Of a stretch of DNA of 64,000 nt, positions 1-8,639 are shown one piece after another. Every line of letters begins with the position of its first letter. Position 1 is the stretch's first letter. Both the position numbers and the translations under genes were made by a program. Source of the DNA: Lachnospiraceae bacterium (GTDB lineage Bacteria; Bacillota; Clostridia; Lachnospirales; Lachnospiraceae); contig JAFUXG010000059.1 of assembly GCA_017470935.1 (NCBI GenBank), forward strand, positions 177,130 through 241,129, read 5' to 3'. Under the pieces are notes generated by a model, which saw nothing but the letters and a program-made list of their open reading frames with translations, did no database searches and was not told the origin of the DNA.

Positions 1-855
1 GTATCCGGCGGAGACAAGACAAGAGAGGACTTAGATTCTCTGTTAGCTGAGCTTGACGGACTTATCGGGCTTGCCTCTGTAAAGGAGGAGGTTAAGAATC
101 TTATAAATCTATTGAAGGTTATAGAAATAAGAAGAAGTCATGGATTAAAGGCTCCATCAGTAACCAAGCACTTTGTATTCACCGGCAATCCCGGAACAGG
201 TAAAACCACCGTCGCCAGGCTTCTTTCGCAAATATACTGTGCACTTGGGATCCTATCACAAGGACACATGGTCGAAGTAGACCGTTCAGGACTTGTAGCA
301 GGATACATGGGGCAGACTGCCATTAAGGTATCCGAGGTTATAGAGCGTGCCAAGGGCGGTGTTCTTTTCATAGACGAGGCATACTCTCTTGTAAGCGAAG
401 GACAGAACGGGGACTTTGGGCAGGAGGCAATTGATACCCTTGTTAAAGGAATGGAGGATAACAGAGACGACCTTATAGTTATTGTTGCAGGTTATCCCAA
501 GGAAATGGAGAATTTCATCAACGCAAATCCAGGTCTCAAATCCCGCTTCCAGAAGACTATACATTTCCCGGATTACAGTGCAGATGACCTTTACATGGTA
601 TTCCTATCCTTCTGTAAGGAGAATGATTATACACTAAGCAGCGAGGCCTCAGTCTATCTGAAGGAACAGCTGGAAATATATGTGGCAAATGCCACCAAAT
701 ACTTTGGCAATGCCAGAGACATGAGAAACTTTTTAGATATGGCAATATCTGCCCAGGCGAATCGTCTGCTCTCAGAAAATGTCACCTCACCTGAAGCGTT
801 AATGACTCTCACTCCGGCAGACCTTAAAGGTATATTTACCTCCGGGCAGGCATGA
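1..855 (+). CDS. CbxX/CfxQ (SpoVK-like) AAA+ ATPase, 5' end cut by window
   Basis: The reading frame is open from base 1, so the first in-frame TTG at 112 is not the real start. Codons 1-37 already read as the conserved 'LDGLIGLASVKEEV' entry to a CbxX/SpoVK AAA module. Visible motifs are Walker A GNPGTGKTT (about 184-210), Walker B GGVLFIDEA (about 355-381) and a sensor/arginine-finger stretch around NPGLKSRF. The C-terminal lid ends in a normal TGA stop. Members of the family are hexameric ATPases that remodel protein complexes; SpoVK acts in sporulation and CbxX activates Rubisco. The partner here is unknown because the N-terminal part lies outside the window. LysR follows 30 bp downstream on the same strand. 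Confidence 0.88.
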   Translation, partial: VSGGDKTREDLDSLLAELDGLIGLASVKEEVKNLINLLKVIEIRRSHGLKAPSVTKHFVFTGNPGTGKTTVARLLSQIYCALGILSQGHMVEVDRSGLVAGYMGQTAIKVSEVIERAKGGVLFIDEAYSLVSEGQNGDFGQEAIDTLVKGMEDNRDDLIVIVAGYPKEMENFINANPGLKSRFQKTIHFPDYSADDLYMVFLSFCKENDYTLSSEASVYLKEQLEIYVANATKYFGNARDMRNFLDMAISAQANRLLSENVTSPEALMTLTPADLKGIFTSGQA

Positions 856-885
856 CAGCTATACATATCAATAAGGAGATAATCT

Positions 886-1761
886 ATGACCCTACTCTCA
901 TATCAGATATTTCAGACAGTTGTAGAACAGGGAAGCTTTCAAAAGGCAGCCCAGGTGATGAACCTCACCCCTTCTGCCATAAGCCACTCCATATCTACAA
1001 TGGAGAAGGAATTGGGATTTCCATTGTTTAACCGAAACAAGAACGGAATCACTCTTACAAGCTATGGTGAAAACCTGGAGCCCTATATTCTGACTGTACT
1101 TAACAGCGACTCAAAGCTTCAGCAGGCAATATCTGAATTCAACGGACTTACCCATGGCTCTGTTAAGCTCGGCACATTCTCTTCTGTCTGTACCGGCTTT
1201 ATTCCTGATATCATCGCAGGCTTTTCCAAAAAGCATCCCAATATTGAGATCAAGATATACCAAGGCACTTATGATGACGTATATACCTGGCTTAAGACCG
1301 GTGTGGTGGATATAGGTTTTTTATCTGATTCAAGCTGCAAGGATCTTACATTAAGTCCTCTTTACGAGGATGAGCTGCTTGTCATCACACCAAAGAATTA
1401 CAAGACAAAACACAGGGCATATATGGAGATCACTGAGCTTGACGGCGAAAAATTCATTTCCCAGCGTGAAAGTACCGACGCTGATATCCAGGAGCTTTTC
1501 CGCAAATATAAGCTGAACGTACACTCCTCCTGCCATGTTGTTGACGACCTAAGCCAGATCGCAATGGTGGCTTCAGGACTTGGAATATGCATAATGCCGC
1601 AGCTTGTAATGCAGAACATACCTTATGACGTTAACACTTATAGATTAAAGCCTTCTGAGCACCGTACCATAGGAATCTGTTCATTAAATGAAGAGCTTAT
1701 GGCACCTGCAGTGAAATCAATGTATAAGCATATTCTTAGCTTTTTTTCAACCCTATCTTAA
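886..1761 (+). CDS. LysR-family transcriptional regulator
   Basis: This 291-residue protein has the usual LysR length and layout. The N-terminal winged HTH (residues about 2-60) contains the 'GSFQKAAQVMNLTPSAISHS' pattern, and a periplasmic-binding-protein-like effector domain follows (about 90-290). The start is supported by AAGGAG six bases upstream of the ATG at 886. It lies 30 bp after the AAA ATPase and may be co-transcribed with it. LysR proteins usually regulate a nearby divergent gene, but no divergent partner is present here (serS converges on it), so the target is not evident. The effector ligand cannot be predicted from the sequence. Confidence 0.9.
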   Translation: MTLLSYQIFQTVVEQGSFQKAAQVMNLTPSAISHSISTMEKELGFPLFNRNKNGITLTSYGENLEPYILTVLNSDSKLQQAISEFNGLTHGSVKLGTFSSVCTGFIPDIIAGFSKKHPNIEIKIYQGTYDDVYTWLKTGVVDIGFLSDSSCKDLTLSPLYEDELLVITPKNYKTKHRAYMEITELDGEKFISQRESTDADIQELFRKYKLNVHSSCHVVDDLSQIAMVASGLGICIMPQLVMQNIPYDVNTYRLKPSEHRTIGICSLNEELMAPAVKSMYKHILSFFSTLS

Positions 1762-1830
1762 TATACAACGCTTTTTCCAAATAAGCCCTCTCATAATATA
1801 TATGTGTCTATACGAATCCCCTGCAACGTC

Positions 1831-1868
1831 AAAAAGCAGATACCTTCACACGAAGAATATCTGCTTTT
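1831..1868. terminator. Bidirectional terminator between LysR and serS
   Basis: An inverted repeat with arms AAAAAGCAGATA and TATCTGCTTTTA surrounds a loop of about 14 nt. The A/T tracts on both sides allow it to end transcription from the plus-strand LysR gene and from the minus-strand serS gene. Confidence 0.75.
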
Positions 1869-1965
1869 ATAATACTCTATATTATCCTTATATCATTCAG
1901 TAACGATCATGATCACCAGCTTTAGCAAATGGCTGTTATTAATATTACTTATTCTTATCTGACCC

Positions 1966-3243
1966 TTACTCTATCTTCTCCTTACCGCCCATATATGGCT
2001 GCAACACCTTAGGTATATTAACAGTTCCGTCAGCATTCAAGTTGTTCTCAAGGAAAGCAATAAGCATACGGGGAGGTGCCACCACTGTGTTGTTAAGAGT
2101 GTGGGCAAAATATTTGCCATCAGCACCGTCAACACGGATCTTTAATCTTCTTGCCTGGGCATCACCAAGATTCGAGCAGCTTCCCACCTCAAAGTACTTC
2201 TTCTGTCTAGGCGACCAAGCCTCCACATCTATCGACTTGACCTTAAGATCAGCAAGATCACCTGAGCAGCACTCTAATGTACGAACAGGAATATCAAGAC
2301 TTCTGAACAGATCAACCGTATTCTGCCACAGCTTATCAAACCACATAGGACTCTCCTCCGGCTTACATACAACGATCATTTCCTGCTTCTCAAACTGGTG
2401 TATCCTATATACGCCACGCTCCTCTATACCATGAGCACCCTTCTCTTTTCTAAAGCATGGTGAATAGCTTGTAAGGGTCTTTGGAAGCTGATCCTCCTTG
2501 ATGATAGTGTCGATGAACTTACCTATCATAGAATGCTCACTTGTTCCTATAAGATACAGATCCTCCCCCTCAATCTTATACATCATGGCATCCATCTCCG
2601 CAAAGCTCATAACACCCGTAACCACATTAGATCTGATCATAAATGGAGGCACACAGTAGGTAAAGCCCCTGTCAATCATGAAGTCTCTTGCATAGGAAAT
2701 GATGGCAGAGTGAAGTCTTGCAATATCTCCCATAAGATAATAGAAGCCATTACCTGCAACTCTGCCTGCTGCGTCCAAATCTATACCATCAAATTTCTCC
2801 ATGATCTCTGTGTGATATGGAATCTCAAAATCAGGAACAACCGGCTCACCAAACTTCTCAATCTCCACATTCTCACTGTCATCCTTACCAATAGGAACAG
2901 ATGGATCAATAATATTGGGAATAACCATCATTATTTTATTAACCTTTTCTGAAAGCTCTCTCTCCTGCTCCTCTAATGCAGCAAGCTCTTCTGATTTCTC
3001 TGTTACAAGCTTCTTGGTCTCCTCTGCCTCTTCCTTCTTACCCTGAGCCATAAGTGCACCTATCTGCTTAGAAATCTTATTACGCTCTGCTCTTAACGCA
3101 TCAGCCTTACCCTTTGCATCACGGCTCTTCTTGTCAAGGTCAATAACCTCATCCACCAGTGGAAGCTTCTCCTCCTGAAATTTGTTCTTAATGTTCTGCT
3201 TTACCACATCAGTATTCTCACGCAAAAATTTGATGTCAATCAT
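1966..3243 (-). CDS. serS: Seryl-tRNA synthetase (divergent type)
   Basis: Charges tRNA-Ser with serine in the cytoplasm (class II synthetase). The start at 3243 (MIDIKFLREN) is chosen because GAGGAG lies just upstream and SerRS proteins begin this way; an upstream in-frame extension of 25 codons is not conserved. It encodes 425 residues, the usual length. The N-terminal coiled-coil arm (about 30-105) and class II motif 2 (PCFRKEKGAHG, then GVYRIHQFEKQEM) are clear. The active site is unusual: the common TSExP/Q strand reads TSEHSMIG, and motif 3 reads NNTVVAPPRMLIAFLEN instead of the usual NGSGLAVGRTLVA form. The family assignment is firm, but the subtype is divergent. No other serS is in the window. 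Confidence 0.93.
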   Translation of the reverse strand: MIDIKFLRENTDVVKQNIKNKFQEEKLPLVDEVIDLDKKSRDAKGKADALRAERNKISKQIGALMAQGKKEEAEETKKLVTEKSEELAALEEQERELSEKVNKIMMVIPNIIDPSVPIGKDDSENVEIEKFGEPVVPDFEIPYHTEIMEKFDGIDLDAAGRVAGNGFYYLMGDIARLHSAIISYARDFMIDRGFTYCVPPFMIRSNVVTGVMSFAEMDAMMYKIEGEDLYLIGTSEHSMIGKFIDTIIKEDQLPKTLTSYSPCFRKEKGAHGIEERGVYRIHQFEKQEMIVVCKPEESPMWFDKLWQNTVDLFRSLDIPVRTLECCSGDLADLKVKSIDVEAWSPRQKKYFEVGSCSNLGDAQARRLKIRVDGADGKYFAHTLNNTVVAPPRMLIAFLENNLNADGTVNIPKVLQPYMGGKEKIE

Positions 3244-3280
3244 GTTCTTTCTCCTCTTATATTCATTATTACATGCAAAT

Positions 3281-3316
3281 GCGAAACTCTGATAATCAAG
3301 TACACCAGAGTTTCGC
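3281..3316 (-). promoter_or_regulatory. Hairpin in the serS leader
   Basis: A perfect 11-bp inverted repeat (GCGAAACTCTG / CAGAGTTTCGC) with a 14-nt loop lies about 38 nt upstream of the serS start codon. No U-run follows it on the serS strand, so it is not a simple terminator. It could be an mRNA stability or regulatory element. No T-box consensus is visible. Confidence 0.5.
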
Positions 3317-3335
3317 AATCGCTATTATTGATCAA

Positions 3336-3452
3336 TTATATTTACACCCATACAACATGCTGTCAGCAATCCAATGGATTTATTCTCAAAATATCTTCAA
3401 TTGCACGCAGGCAGACTTGTATCAATAGCACTTTGCTCATTACACCACATCA
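3336..3452 (+). repeat. Dispersed palindromic repeat, copy D (degenerate)
   Basis: This intergenic copy shares the blocks TTCTCAAAATATCTTC, TTGCACGC and CACTTTGCTCATTA with copies near 13.5, 36.1, 43.2 and 45.2 kb. It is less well preserved than the copies at 13.5 and 43.2 kb. It lies between serS and glgA. Confidence 0.55.
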
Positions 3453-3467
3453 TATAATCTCTTATTA

Positions 3468-4919
3468 CTAGCATCCCAGTAAAAGACTATACAGCTGCAT
3501 ATATTTCTCAGCAGACTTATCCCAAGAGAAGTCTTCCTTCATACCACGTACCACCATCTTGTTCCATTCATCTCTGTGGTCATAGTATACTTCCTTAGAA
3601 TAGTTGATGATCTTAAGCATTTCATCTGCATTATAGTTAGTAAATGAGAATCCTGTTCCTGTTCCCTCATACTCGTTATACGGAACAACTGTATCCTTAA
3701 GACCGCCTGTCTCCCTTACAATAGGAACTGTACCATATCTAAGGGCAATAAGCTGTGTAAGCCCACAGGGCTCGAATCTTGACGGCATAAGCATTGCATC
3801 AGCAGCAGCATATAACCTGTGAGCTCTCTCATCAGAGTAAAAAATGTTAGCTGATACTCTGTCAGAATATACCCACTGATAATGCTTGAACATATTCTCA
3901 TACTTAGGCTCACCTGTACCAATTACAACAAACTGTACATATGGATCCACAATACCTTCCATAACCCAGTCAACAAGATCAAGTCCCTTCTGGTCTGTAA
4001 GTCTTGATATGATACCTATCATATACTTTCCTTCATCCACAGGAAGACCAAGCTCCTTCTGCAGCTCCATCTTGTTCTGAGCCTTGCCCTTCTTATAGCT
4101 TCTGATATTATATTTCTTAAATATCTTATCATCCTTGTTAGGATCATATACATCATAGTCAATACCATTAACAATACCACAGAGCTTGTTGCTATGAAAG
4201 CGTAGCAGGTCATCTAACCCCTCACCATACTCAGGTGTCTGTATCTCACCTGCATAGGTGTCACTTACTGTAGTAATGTAATCAGAGAAAACCATTCCGG
4301 CCTTAAGCATATTACCGTCCTTATAAAACTCCATGCGGTCAGGTGTGAACACATAATCCGGAAGCCCTGATATATACTTGAATGTCTTAACATCCCATAC
4401 ACCCTGGAACTTAAGATTATGTATCGTCATAATAACCTTAGTACCTGCAAAGAATGGATTATCATGATATAAGGTTCTTAAATATACAGGCACAAGTCCT
4501 GCCTGCCAGTCATGACAATGTATAACATCCGGCTTAAAGTTAAGAACAGGAAGTATTGCCAATGCAGCCTTACTGAAAAACGTGAACTTCTCTATATCAA
4601 ACCTTATTGTACCGTATGGTGCCCATCCCGAGAAATAATATTCATTATCAATGAAATAATATGTAATACCATCAAGCTCACAGGTCATAATACCAACATG
4701 AACATTCTCAAAGCGTTGTCCAAGATCCATGTAAAAATGATGAACATACTGAAACTTCTCTCTATACTCCCACGGAATACATGTATAGTTCGGAATCACT
4801 ACTCTGACATCATACTCTTCCTTCGGAAACATCTTAGGCAGCGCCCCAACAACATCTGCCAGGCCTCCCGTTTTGATAAATGGAACACATTCTGAAGCAA
4901 CAAACAAAATATTCTTCAT
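3468..4919 (-). CDS. glgA: Glycogen synthase, ADP-glucose dependent
   Basis: Transfers glucose from ADP-glucose to a growing alpha-1,4-glucan in glycogen synthesis (GT5 family, GT-B fold). The N-terminus shows MKNILFVASECVPFIKTGGL with the KTGGLADV substrate motif. The C-terminal half has the PSRFEPCGLTQLIALRYG nucleotide-sugar motif and ETGGLKDTV. Its 483 residues match the family. The start is supported by GGAGGG upstream. No other glg gene is adjacent, and a good promoter sits just upstream, so it is probably expressed alone. Confidence 0.95.
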   Translation of the reverse strand: MKNILFVASECVPFIKTGGLADVVGALPKMFPKEEYDVRVVIPNYTCIPWEYREKFQYVHHFYMDLGQRFENVHVGIMTCELDGITYYFIDNEYYFSGWAPYGTIRFDIEKFTFFSKAALAILPVLNFKPDVIHCHDWQAGLVPVYLRTLYHDNPFFAGTKVIMTIHNLKFQGVWDVKTFKYISGLPDYVFTPDRMEFYKDGNMLKAGMVFSDYITTVSDTYAGEIQTPEYGEGLDDLLRFHSNKLCGIVNGIDYDVYDPNKDDKIFKKYNIRSYKKGKAQNKMELQKELGLPVDEGKYMIGIISRLTDQKGLDLVDWVMEGIVDPYVQFVVIGTGEPKYENMFKHYQWVYSDRVSANIFYSDERAHRLYAAADAMLMPSRFEPCGLTQLIALRYGTVPIVRETGGLKDTVVPYNEYEGTGTGFSFTNYNADEMLKIINYSKEVYYDHRDEWNKMVVRGMKEDFSWDKSAEKYMQLYSLLLGC

Positions 4920-4962
4920 ACACTACACCCTCCATTAGTTATCTTTAAAAAGCTTAGAATCT

Positions 4963-4991
4963 ATTATACCTTTTTTCCAAAATATTGTCTA
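4963..4991 (-). promoter_or_regulatory. Sigma-A-type promoter for glgA
   Basis: On the minus strand TAGACA (-35, complement of 4986-4991) is separated by exactly 17 bp from TATAAT (-10, complement of 4963-4968). It lies about 45 bp upstream of the glgA start. Confidence 0.65.
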
Positions 4992-5081
4992 TGAAAACAT
5001 TTGTTTTCTTTTACCAAATCTATAAATCTTTACCCAGGCTTTATATTCAGAACAAGAAGCTTTGTAAAATTAATGCATGTA

Positions 5082-5684
5082 TTACCTAAGCTCATCTAAG
5101 GTCTTCTTATATCCCTCCATAAATTCCTGGAAGAATACTCTGACCTCAGGCAGATCCATTTGTGTCAGCTTCTCATACACAGCAGCCTTTGCACTGCCAA
5201 ACTCCTTATTACCTGCCTTCTCCTCCTCTACACATTTAATATATGCAGATAACCTATCAGCAGCCTTAACAAGCTTCCATATATATTCCTCATCTTCTTC
5301 CCTGAAGAAAATTGACACATACTCCTCCCGAAGATATTCCGGCAGCAGTGACAAAAGCTCCTCTGCTGCCTGCCGCTCAACATTTTTGTACGCATCCTTG
5401 GTATCCTTGTTATAGTACTTAATAGGGGTAGGCATGTCTCCTGTTATTATCTCTGTGCTATCATGATACATGCCAATAACTGCAGCTCTCTCGGCATTAA
5501 GGTTATTGCCGAATCTTTTATTAGAAATGAGTGCCAATGCATGAGCGATCATCCCAACCTCTAGTGAATGCTCACTAAGATTTTCCGGGTATGAATTCCT
5601 CATAAGCGCCCACCTGTTAATATATTTCATACGAGATATCATGGCATAAAAAGTGCTGTTTTTCTCGTTGTTCAATTCATTCAT
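5082..5684 (-). CDS. HD-domain hydrolase, YfbR-like 5'-deoxynucleotidase
   Basis: A 200-residue HD-superfamily protein. The metal-binding motifs are EHSLEVGMIAHA (about 36-47) and HDSTEIITGD followed by MPTPIKYY, the pattern of YfbR-type nucleotidases that remove phosphate from deoxynucleoside monophosphates. The first possible start is a TTG only one base from the Shine-Dalgarno site, so the ATG at 5684 (GGAGG with 7-nt spacing) is preferred. It lies between glgA and tRNA-Gly with no obvious operon partner. The exact substrate is inferred from the family. Confidence 0.82.
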   Translation of the reverse strand: MNELNNEKNSTFYAMISRMKYINRWALMRNSYPENLSEHSLEVGMIAHALALISNKRFGNNLNAERAAVIGMYHDSTEIITGDMPTPIKYYNKDTKDAYKNVERQAAEELLSLLPEYLREEYVSIFFREEDEEYIWKLVKAADRLSAYIKCVEEEKAGNKEFGSAKAAVYEKLTQMDLPEVRVFFQEFMEGYKKTLDELR

Positions 5685-5756
5685 ACACAATCCTCCAAAA
5701 TCGTTTTGTTTATTATATATCAGATTACCACTAATTCAAAGTAAAAAATTTTTATA

Positions 5757-5816
5757 AAGTTAACCACCGAGACGGCAGCCGAGACGATCGAACTTTGAGC
5801 CCAGTATGGACTCGTT
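5757..5816 (-). other. tRNA-flanking element, copy next to tRNA-Gly
   Basis: Non-coding sequence just beyond the tRNA-Gly terminator contains ACCGAGACGGCAGCCGAGACG followed by ATCGAAC. It resembles the block after tRNA-Leu at about 59.76-59.80 kb (ACCGAAGCGGAGCGAAG, then ATTGAACCC). Its role is unknown. It is not a full tRNA. Confidence 0.35.
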
Positions 5817-5856
5817 ATGAGAAAAAGGACATCCGATTGGATGTCCTTTTTCTCAT
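5817..5856 (-). terminator. Terminator of tRNA-Gly
   Basis: An 18-bp perfect inverted repeat with a 4-nt loop (arms ATGAGAAAAAGGACATCC and its complement) follows the 3' end of tRNA-Gly directly. The stem carries a U-rich 3' arm. Confidence 0.85.
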
Positions 5857-5862
5857 AATAAG

Positions 5863-5934
<72 letters not shown>

Positions 5935-5954
5935 ATTTCTTAACAACATGTAAG

Positions 5955-5983
5955 ACTATATCACAAAAAGTACCTTGTGTCAA
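5955..5983 (-). promoter_or_regulatory. Promoter of tRNA-Gly
   Basis: A consensus -35 TTGACA (complement of 5978-5983), a 17-bp spacer and TATAGT (complement of 5955-5960) lie about 20 bp upstream of the tRNA 5' end. Confidence 0.8.
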
Positions 5984-6034
5984 TAAGTTTTATTTAAAAA
6001 ACGTAAAAGTTAGAATCAAACAATCTATATATTA

Positions 6035-6475
6035 TCACTCAGTCATCTTACTTCCTGCTGTTGGAAACACCATATGATCCGAAGTTTTTCCTCCATAATA
6101 AACCTCTACCCTATTTCTAGCGGCGTCTAAGGTATAATAGAAATTTCTGTCAAGCGGGTCATTATTAATATCCTTTTTGGATTCTCCTTGAAAAGAATTA
6201 ACGCCAAAGCTTTTGAACACTTCTTCTTTAAAGTCGCTGCCCTGCATAGAATTAACGTCAACAGGTGATGTCTGTTGGACTGCATCATCAAAAACCTTAT
6301 CGTTTGTTACTGCAGCCATGATAGCCCTGCCTATAGCAGCACCTGTATCAATATCCCTGCTAAGTCTTGATCTATTAATATACTTAATAAGTGCCGGAGC
6401 TATTGCTGCAGCTAATATTGCCATAATAGCAATCACAATAATAAGCTCTACTAATGAAAACCCTTTATTTTTCAT
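6035..6475 (-). CDS. Type IV pilin-like protein (prepilin)
   Basis: A 146-residue protein with the class III (prepilin) signal MKNKG|FSLVELIIVIAIMA. Family knowledge predicts cleavage after Gly5 by a prepilin peptidase, N-methylation of Phe, and a Glu at +5 of the mature protein, all compatible here. The hydrophobic alpha-1 helix (about 6-30) is followed by a small globular domain. A strong GGGGGAT Shine-Dalgarno supports the start. No prepilin peptidase, assembly ATPase or other pilin gene is nearby, so this is an orphan pilin or pseudopilin. The 698-residue protein upstream may share its transcript. Confidence 0.88.
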   Translation of the reverse strand: MKNKGFSLVELIIVIAIMAILAAAIAPALIKYINRSRLSRDIDTGAAIGRAIMAAVTNDKVFDDAVQQTSPVDVNSMQGSDFKEEVFKSFGVNSFQGESKKDINNDPLDRNFYYTLDAARNRVEVYYGGKTSDHMVFPTAGSKMTE

Positions 6476-6505
6476 ACTAATCCCCCATTATCTTACCATA
6501 GTATC

Positions 6506-6536
6506 AGGAACAAGGGGAAAAACTCCCCTTGTTCCT
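6506..6536 (-). promoter_or_regulatory. Perfect 12-bp hairpin between the orphan gene and the pilin gene
   Basis: Arms AGGAACAAGGGG and CCCCTTGTTCCT enclose a 7-nt loop. No U-run follows on the minus strand. The hairpin could be a processing or stability element that sets the ratio of the two gene products, or a weak terminator. Confidence 0.55.
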
Positions 6537-6542
6537 TAGTAA

Positions 6543-8639
6543 TCATAATGCTACCATATCATAGTTAAGCTTCTTAATAGTCTGAAGCGTCTTTGCTCTT
6601 AGCTCTTCTGCATCAAACAATGACAACAAGGTATCCTTATCAAACTTATTAGACATAAGCATCTCAACCCAATCCTCGATGTAATTCTTCACATACTCAA
6701 TATTCTCAGGTCTGCGATCCTTCAAGTTAGTCTCAATATTATTAATATGCTCAATTACCGTAGGCTCATTATTACCACTATTAACCGGCTTGTCATCAGA
6801 CTCATCAGAAAGTTCTATTACCTTTCCTGTCTTAGTGATAATGACCCTCTTGTTAGGCTTTGTTTCAGGTGTAACCTGGTCACCGCCTCTTACAATCAGC
6901 ATCTCAACAACTCTCACAAGACAAGCAACACTATATGTTGCCTCTTCGTCAGACTGTTTATCCCTATTCTTAAGCTTATACTGATTCCATAGCCACTCTG
7001 ACTTGCACAGCATCTCTTCGATTCCCGAATGATTATACATACGCATAAGATCAGAATTAGCCGCCGGAGCAGTAGCCTTTCCAAATCCGAACTTAGGAGC
7101 AGCTGTCTCATGCTTTTCTGCTGCGTAACGTGTAGGCAGATTAATCTTATTATATGTTTCACCAAACATCTTCTTTGCCTGCTCCATGCTGTAATCAGAA
7201 TTGATAATTGATTTGTCCTTGCCATTAAGGCTGTTCCTGATCATATCATCTGCAGCCAGAAATACAAGATGCTTCTGTCTATCCTCAAGAAGCTGCTTGA
7301 TCTCATAGCTGGTCTTACTCTTCTCAATAATAGTATTCTTACGGACCTTAAATGCCTTAATCTTTTCCTTCACACTGAAGAACATCTTCAGAAGAGAAGG
7401 ATTTGCATTAACGTAATTGCCAATCCATGTAAGCTCAACATATTGATGTTCGATCTTATTGGAAATCTCATATACATTATATCCATCAAAGATTACATTA
7501 AGGGTCGTATAAAGCAAGTCAAGTATCTCATACTTCTCTTCCCATGAGCGGGTAGAAAGATCCTGATTAACAAGCTGCTTAATCCCACACTCATAGAACA
7601 CAAGATTATATTCATACAGACCCTCAAAAACATTACTCTTATCACTAAGAGATGATCCCGAGCCCAGAATCTGAAGATTCTTCTTCATATTCGGTTCATC
7701 CTCGATGTACTTGTAAACCTTCTTAACAAATGCAGAAACTTCAACCAAAAGACTGTCAATCCTCTTATTATAAATATCCTGCTTTGAGATAGCAGAAATG
7801 ACAGATCTGCTTAGTACATTAGTATACTGTGTACTATTACAGTTACGGATAAGCTCCTTGAACTTCTCATATACCTTCATATTATCTACAGGTATATACT
7901 CAGCATTAAGCCCATAAAACTCAAAGGCCTTATCATAATCCTGCTTGCGTATAAATGAATTAAACAGCCCCATAGAGAACTGAATCTTATAATCATTGCC
8001 CACATGGGTATCCTCAACAAAGTAATCATAGAGAACCTCAAGATTATTGAGATATGCCTCTGAATTAGAAGCTGATGGTGGAAGATCCATCTCCATAACA
8101 ACATTGATAAGATCCATATAACCCATAACTGCCTTGTCATATGTAGCAGGACGGTCATCTGCATCTGTTATCTGATAACATGTATTAATAAGTAATGGCG
8201 CAACTCTCTCTCCAATCAACCTCATTGCCTCTCCAAAGCAATCAAGCTGATATAGATAGATCAGCCATATACTGTATCTATATATTCCTGTAGTATTGAT
8301 GATAGCATCAGTATCTGACGGTTCAATATCCCCATAAACAAATTTGAACAATGGCTCTATCCATTCCTCAATCTCATACTTCCCCGGTTTCTTGATGTTC
8401 TCATCAACGAATTCACCCAACTCATAAAGCTTAGTACATTGCGCCTTAACATCATCATCAACAAGCATTGATGAGAGATCAAAATTATGATCCTTAAGAT
8501 AATCAATTACTAACGCATAAAAACCCTCTTCAACCTGCTCATTCAAAAACCTGATGAGCATTCCCTTATTAGAGGATGCTGCAATCGAAATGATGTTAGT
8601 ATCATTCCCCCGAGTTACATTTGCCGGTAAATTCTGCAT
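6543..8639 (-). CDS. Unrecognised 698-residue, mostly helical protein
   Basis: I do not recognise a family. The start at 8639 (MQNLPANV) is supported by AAGGAGG seven to eight bases upstream; a longer frame reaching 8768 lacks such a site. There is no signal peptide or transmembrane segment, so it is probably cytoplasmic. The sequence looks alpha-helical throughout, with many Tyr/Leu/Ile/Glu repeats that could form a TPR-like solenoid. A flexible Gly/Ala/Pro patch occurs near 530-545 and an acidic linker near 620-640. It lies 68 bp upstream of the pilin gene on the same strand, so a link with the pilin is possible but only inferred. Confidence 0.8.
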   Translation of the reverse strand: MQNLPANVTRGNDTNIISIAASSNKGMLIRFLNEQVEEGFYALVIDYLKDHNFDLSSMLVDDDVKAQCTKLYELGEFVDENIKKPGKYEIEEWIEPLFKFVYGDIEPSDTDAIINTTGIYRYSIWLIYLYQLDCFGEAMRLIGERVAPLLINTCYQITDADDRPATYDKAVMGYMDLINVVMEMDLPPSASNSEAYLNNLEVLYDYFVEDTHVGNDYKIQFSMGLFNSFIRKQDYDKAFEFYGLNAEYIPVDNMKVYEKFKELIRNCNSTQYTNVLSRSVISAISKQDIYNKRIDSLLVEVSAFVKKVYKYIEDEPNMKKNLQILGSGSSLSDKSNVFEGLYEYNLVFYECGIKQLVNQDLSTRSWEEKYEILDLLYTTLNVIFDGYNVYEISNKIEHQYVELTWIGNYVNANPSLLKMFFSVKEKIKAFKVRKNTIIEKSKTSYEIKQLLEDRQKHLVFLAADDMIRNSLNGKDKSIINSDYSMEQAKKMFGETYNKINLPTRYAAEKHETAAPKFGFGKATAPAANSDLMRMYNHSGIEEMLCKSEWLWNQYKLKNRDKQSDEEATYSVACLVRVVEMLIVRGGDQVTPETKPNKRVIITKTGKVIELSDESDDKPVNSGNNEPTVIEHINNIETNLKDRRPENIEYVKNYIEDWVEMLMSNKFDKDTLLSLFDAEELRAKTLQTIKKLNYDMVAL

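Noticed and set aside
112-855. AAA ATPase starting at TTG 112
   Set aside because: The same frame is open to base 1 and codes for conserved CbxX residues, so the true start is outside the window.
3244-3467. T-box riboswitch before serS
   Set aside because: No T-box consensus or specifier-loop architecture was visible, only a short hairpin and a degenerate repeat.
5757-5816. Second tRNA gene or tRNA pseudogene next to tRNA-Gly
   Set aside because: The GATCGAAC block recalls a T arm, but no acceptor or anticodon arms can be formed.
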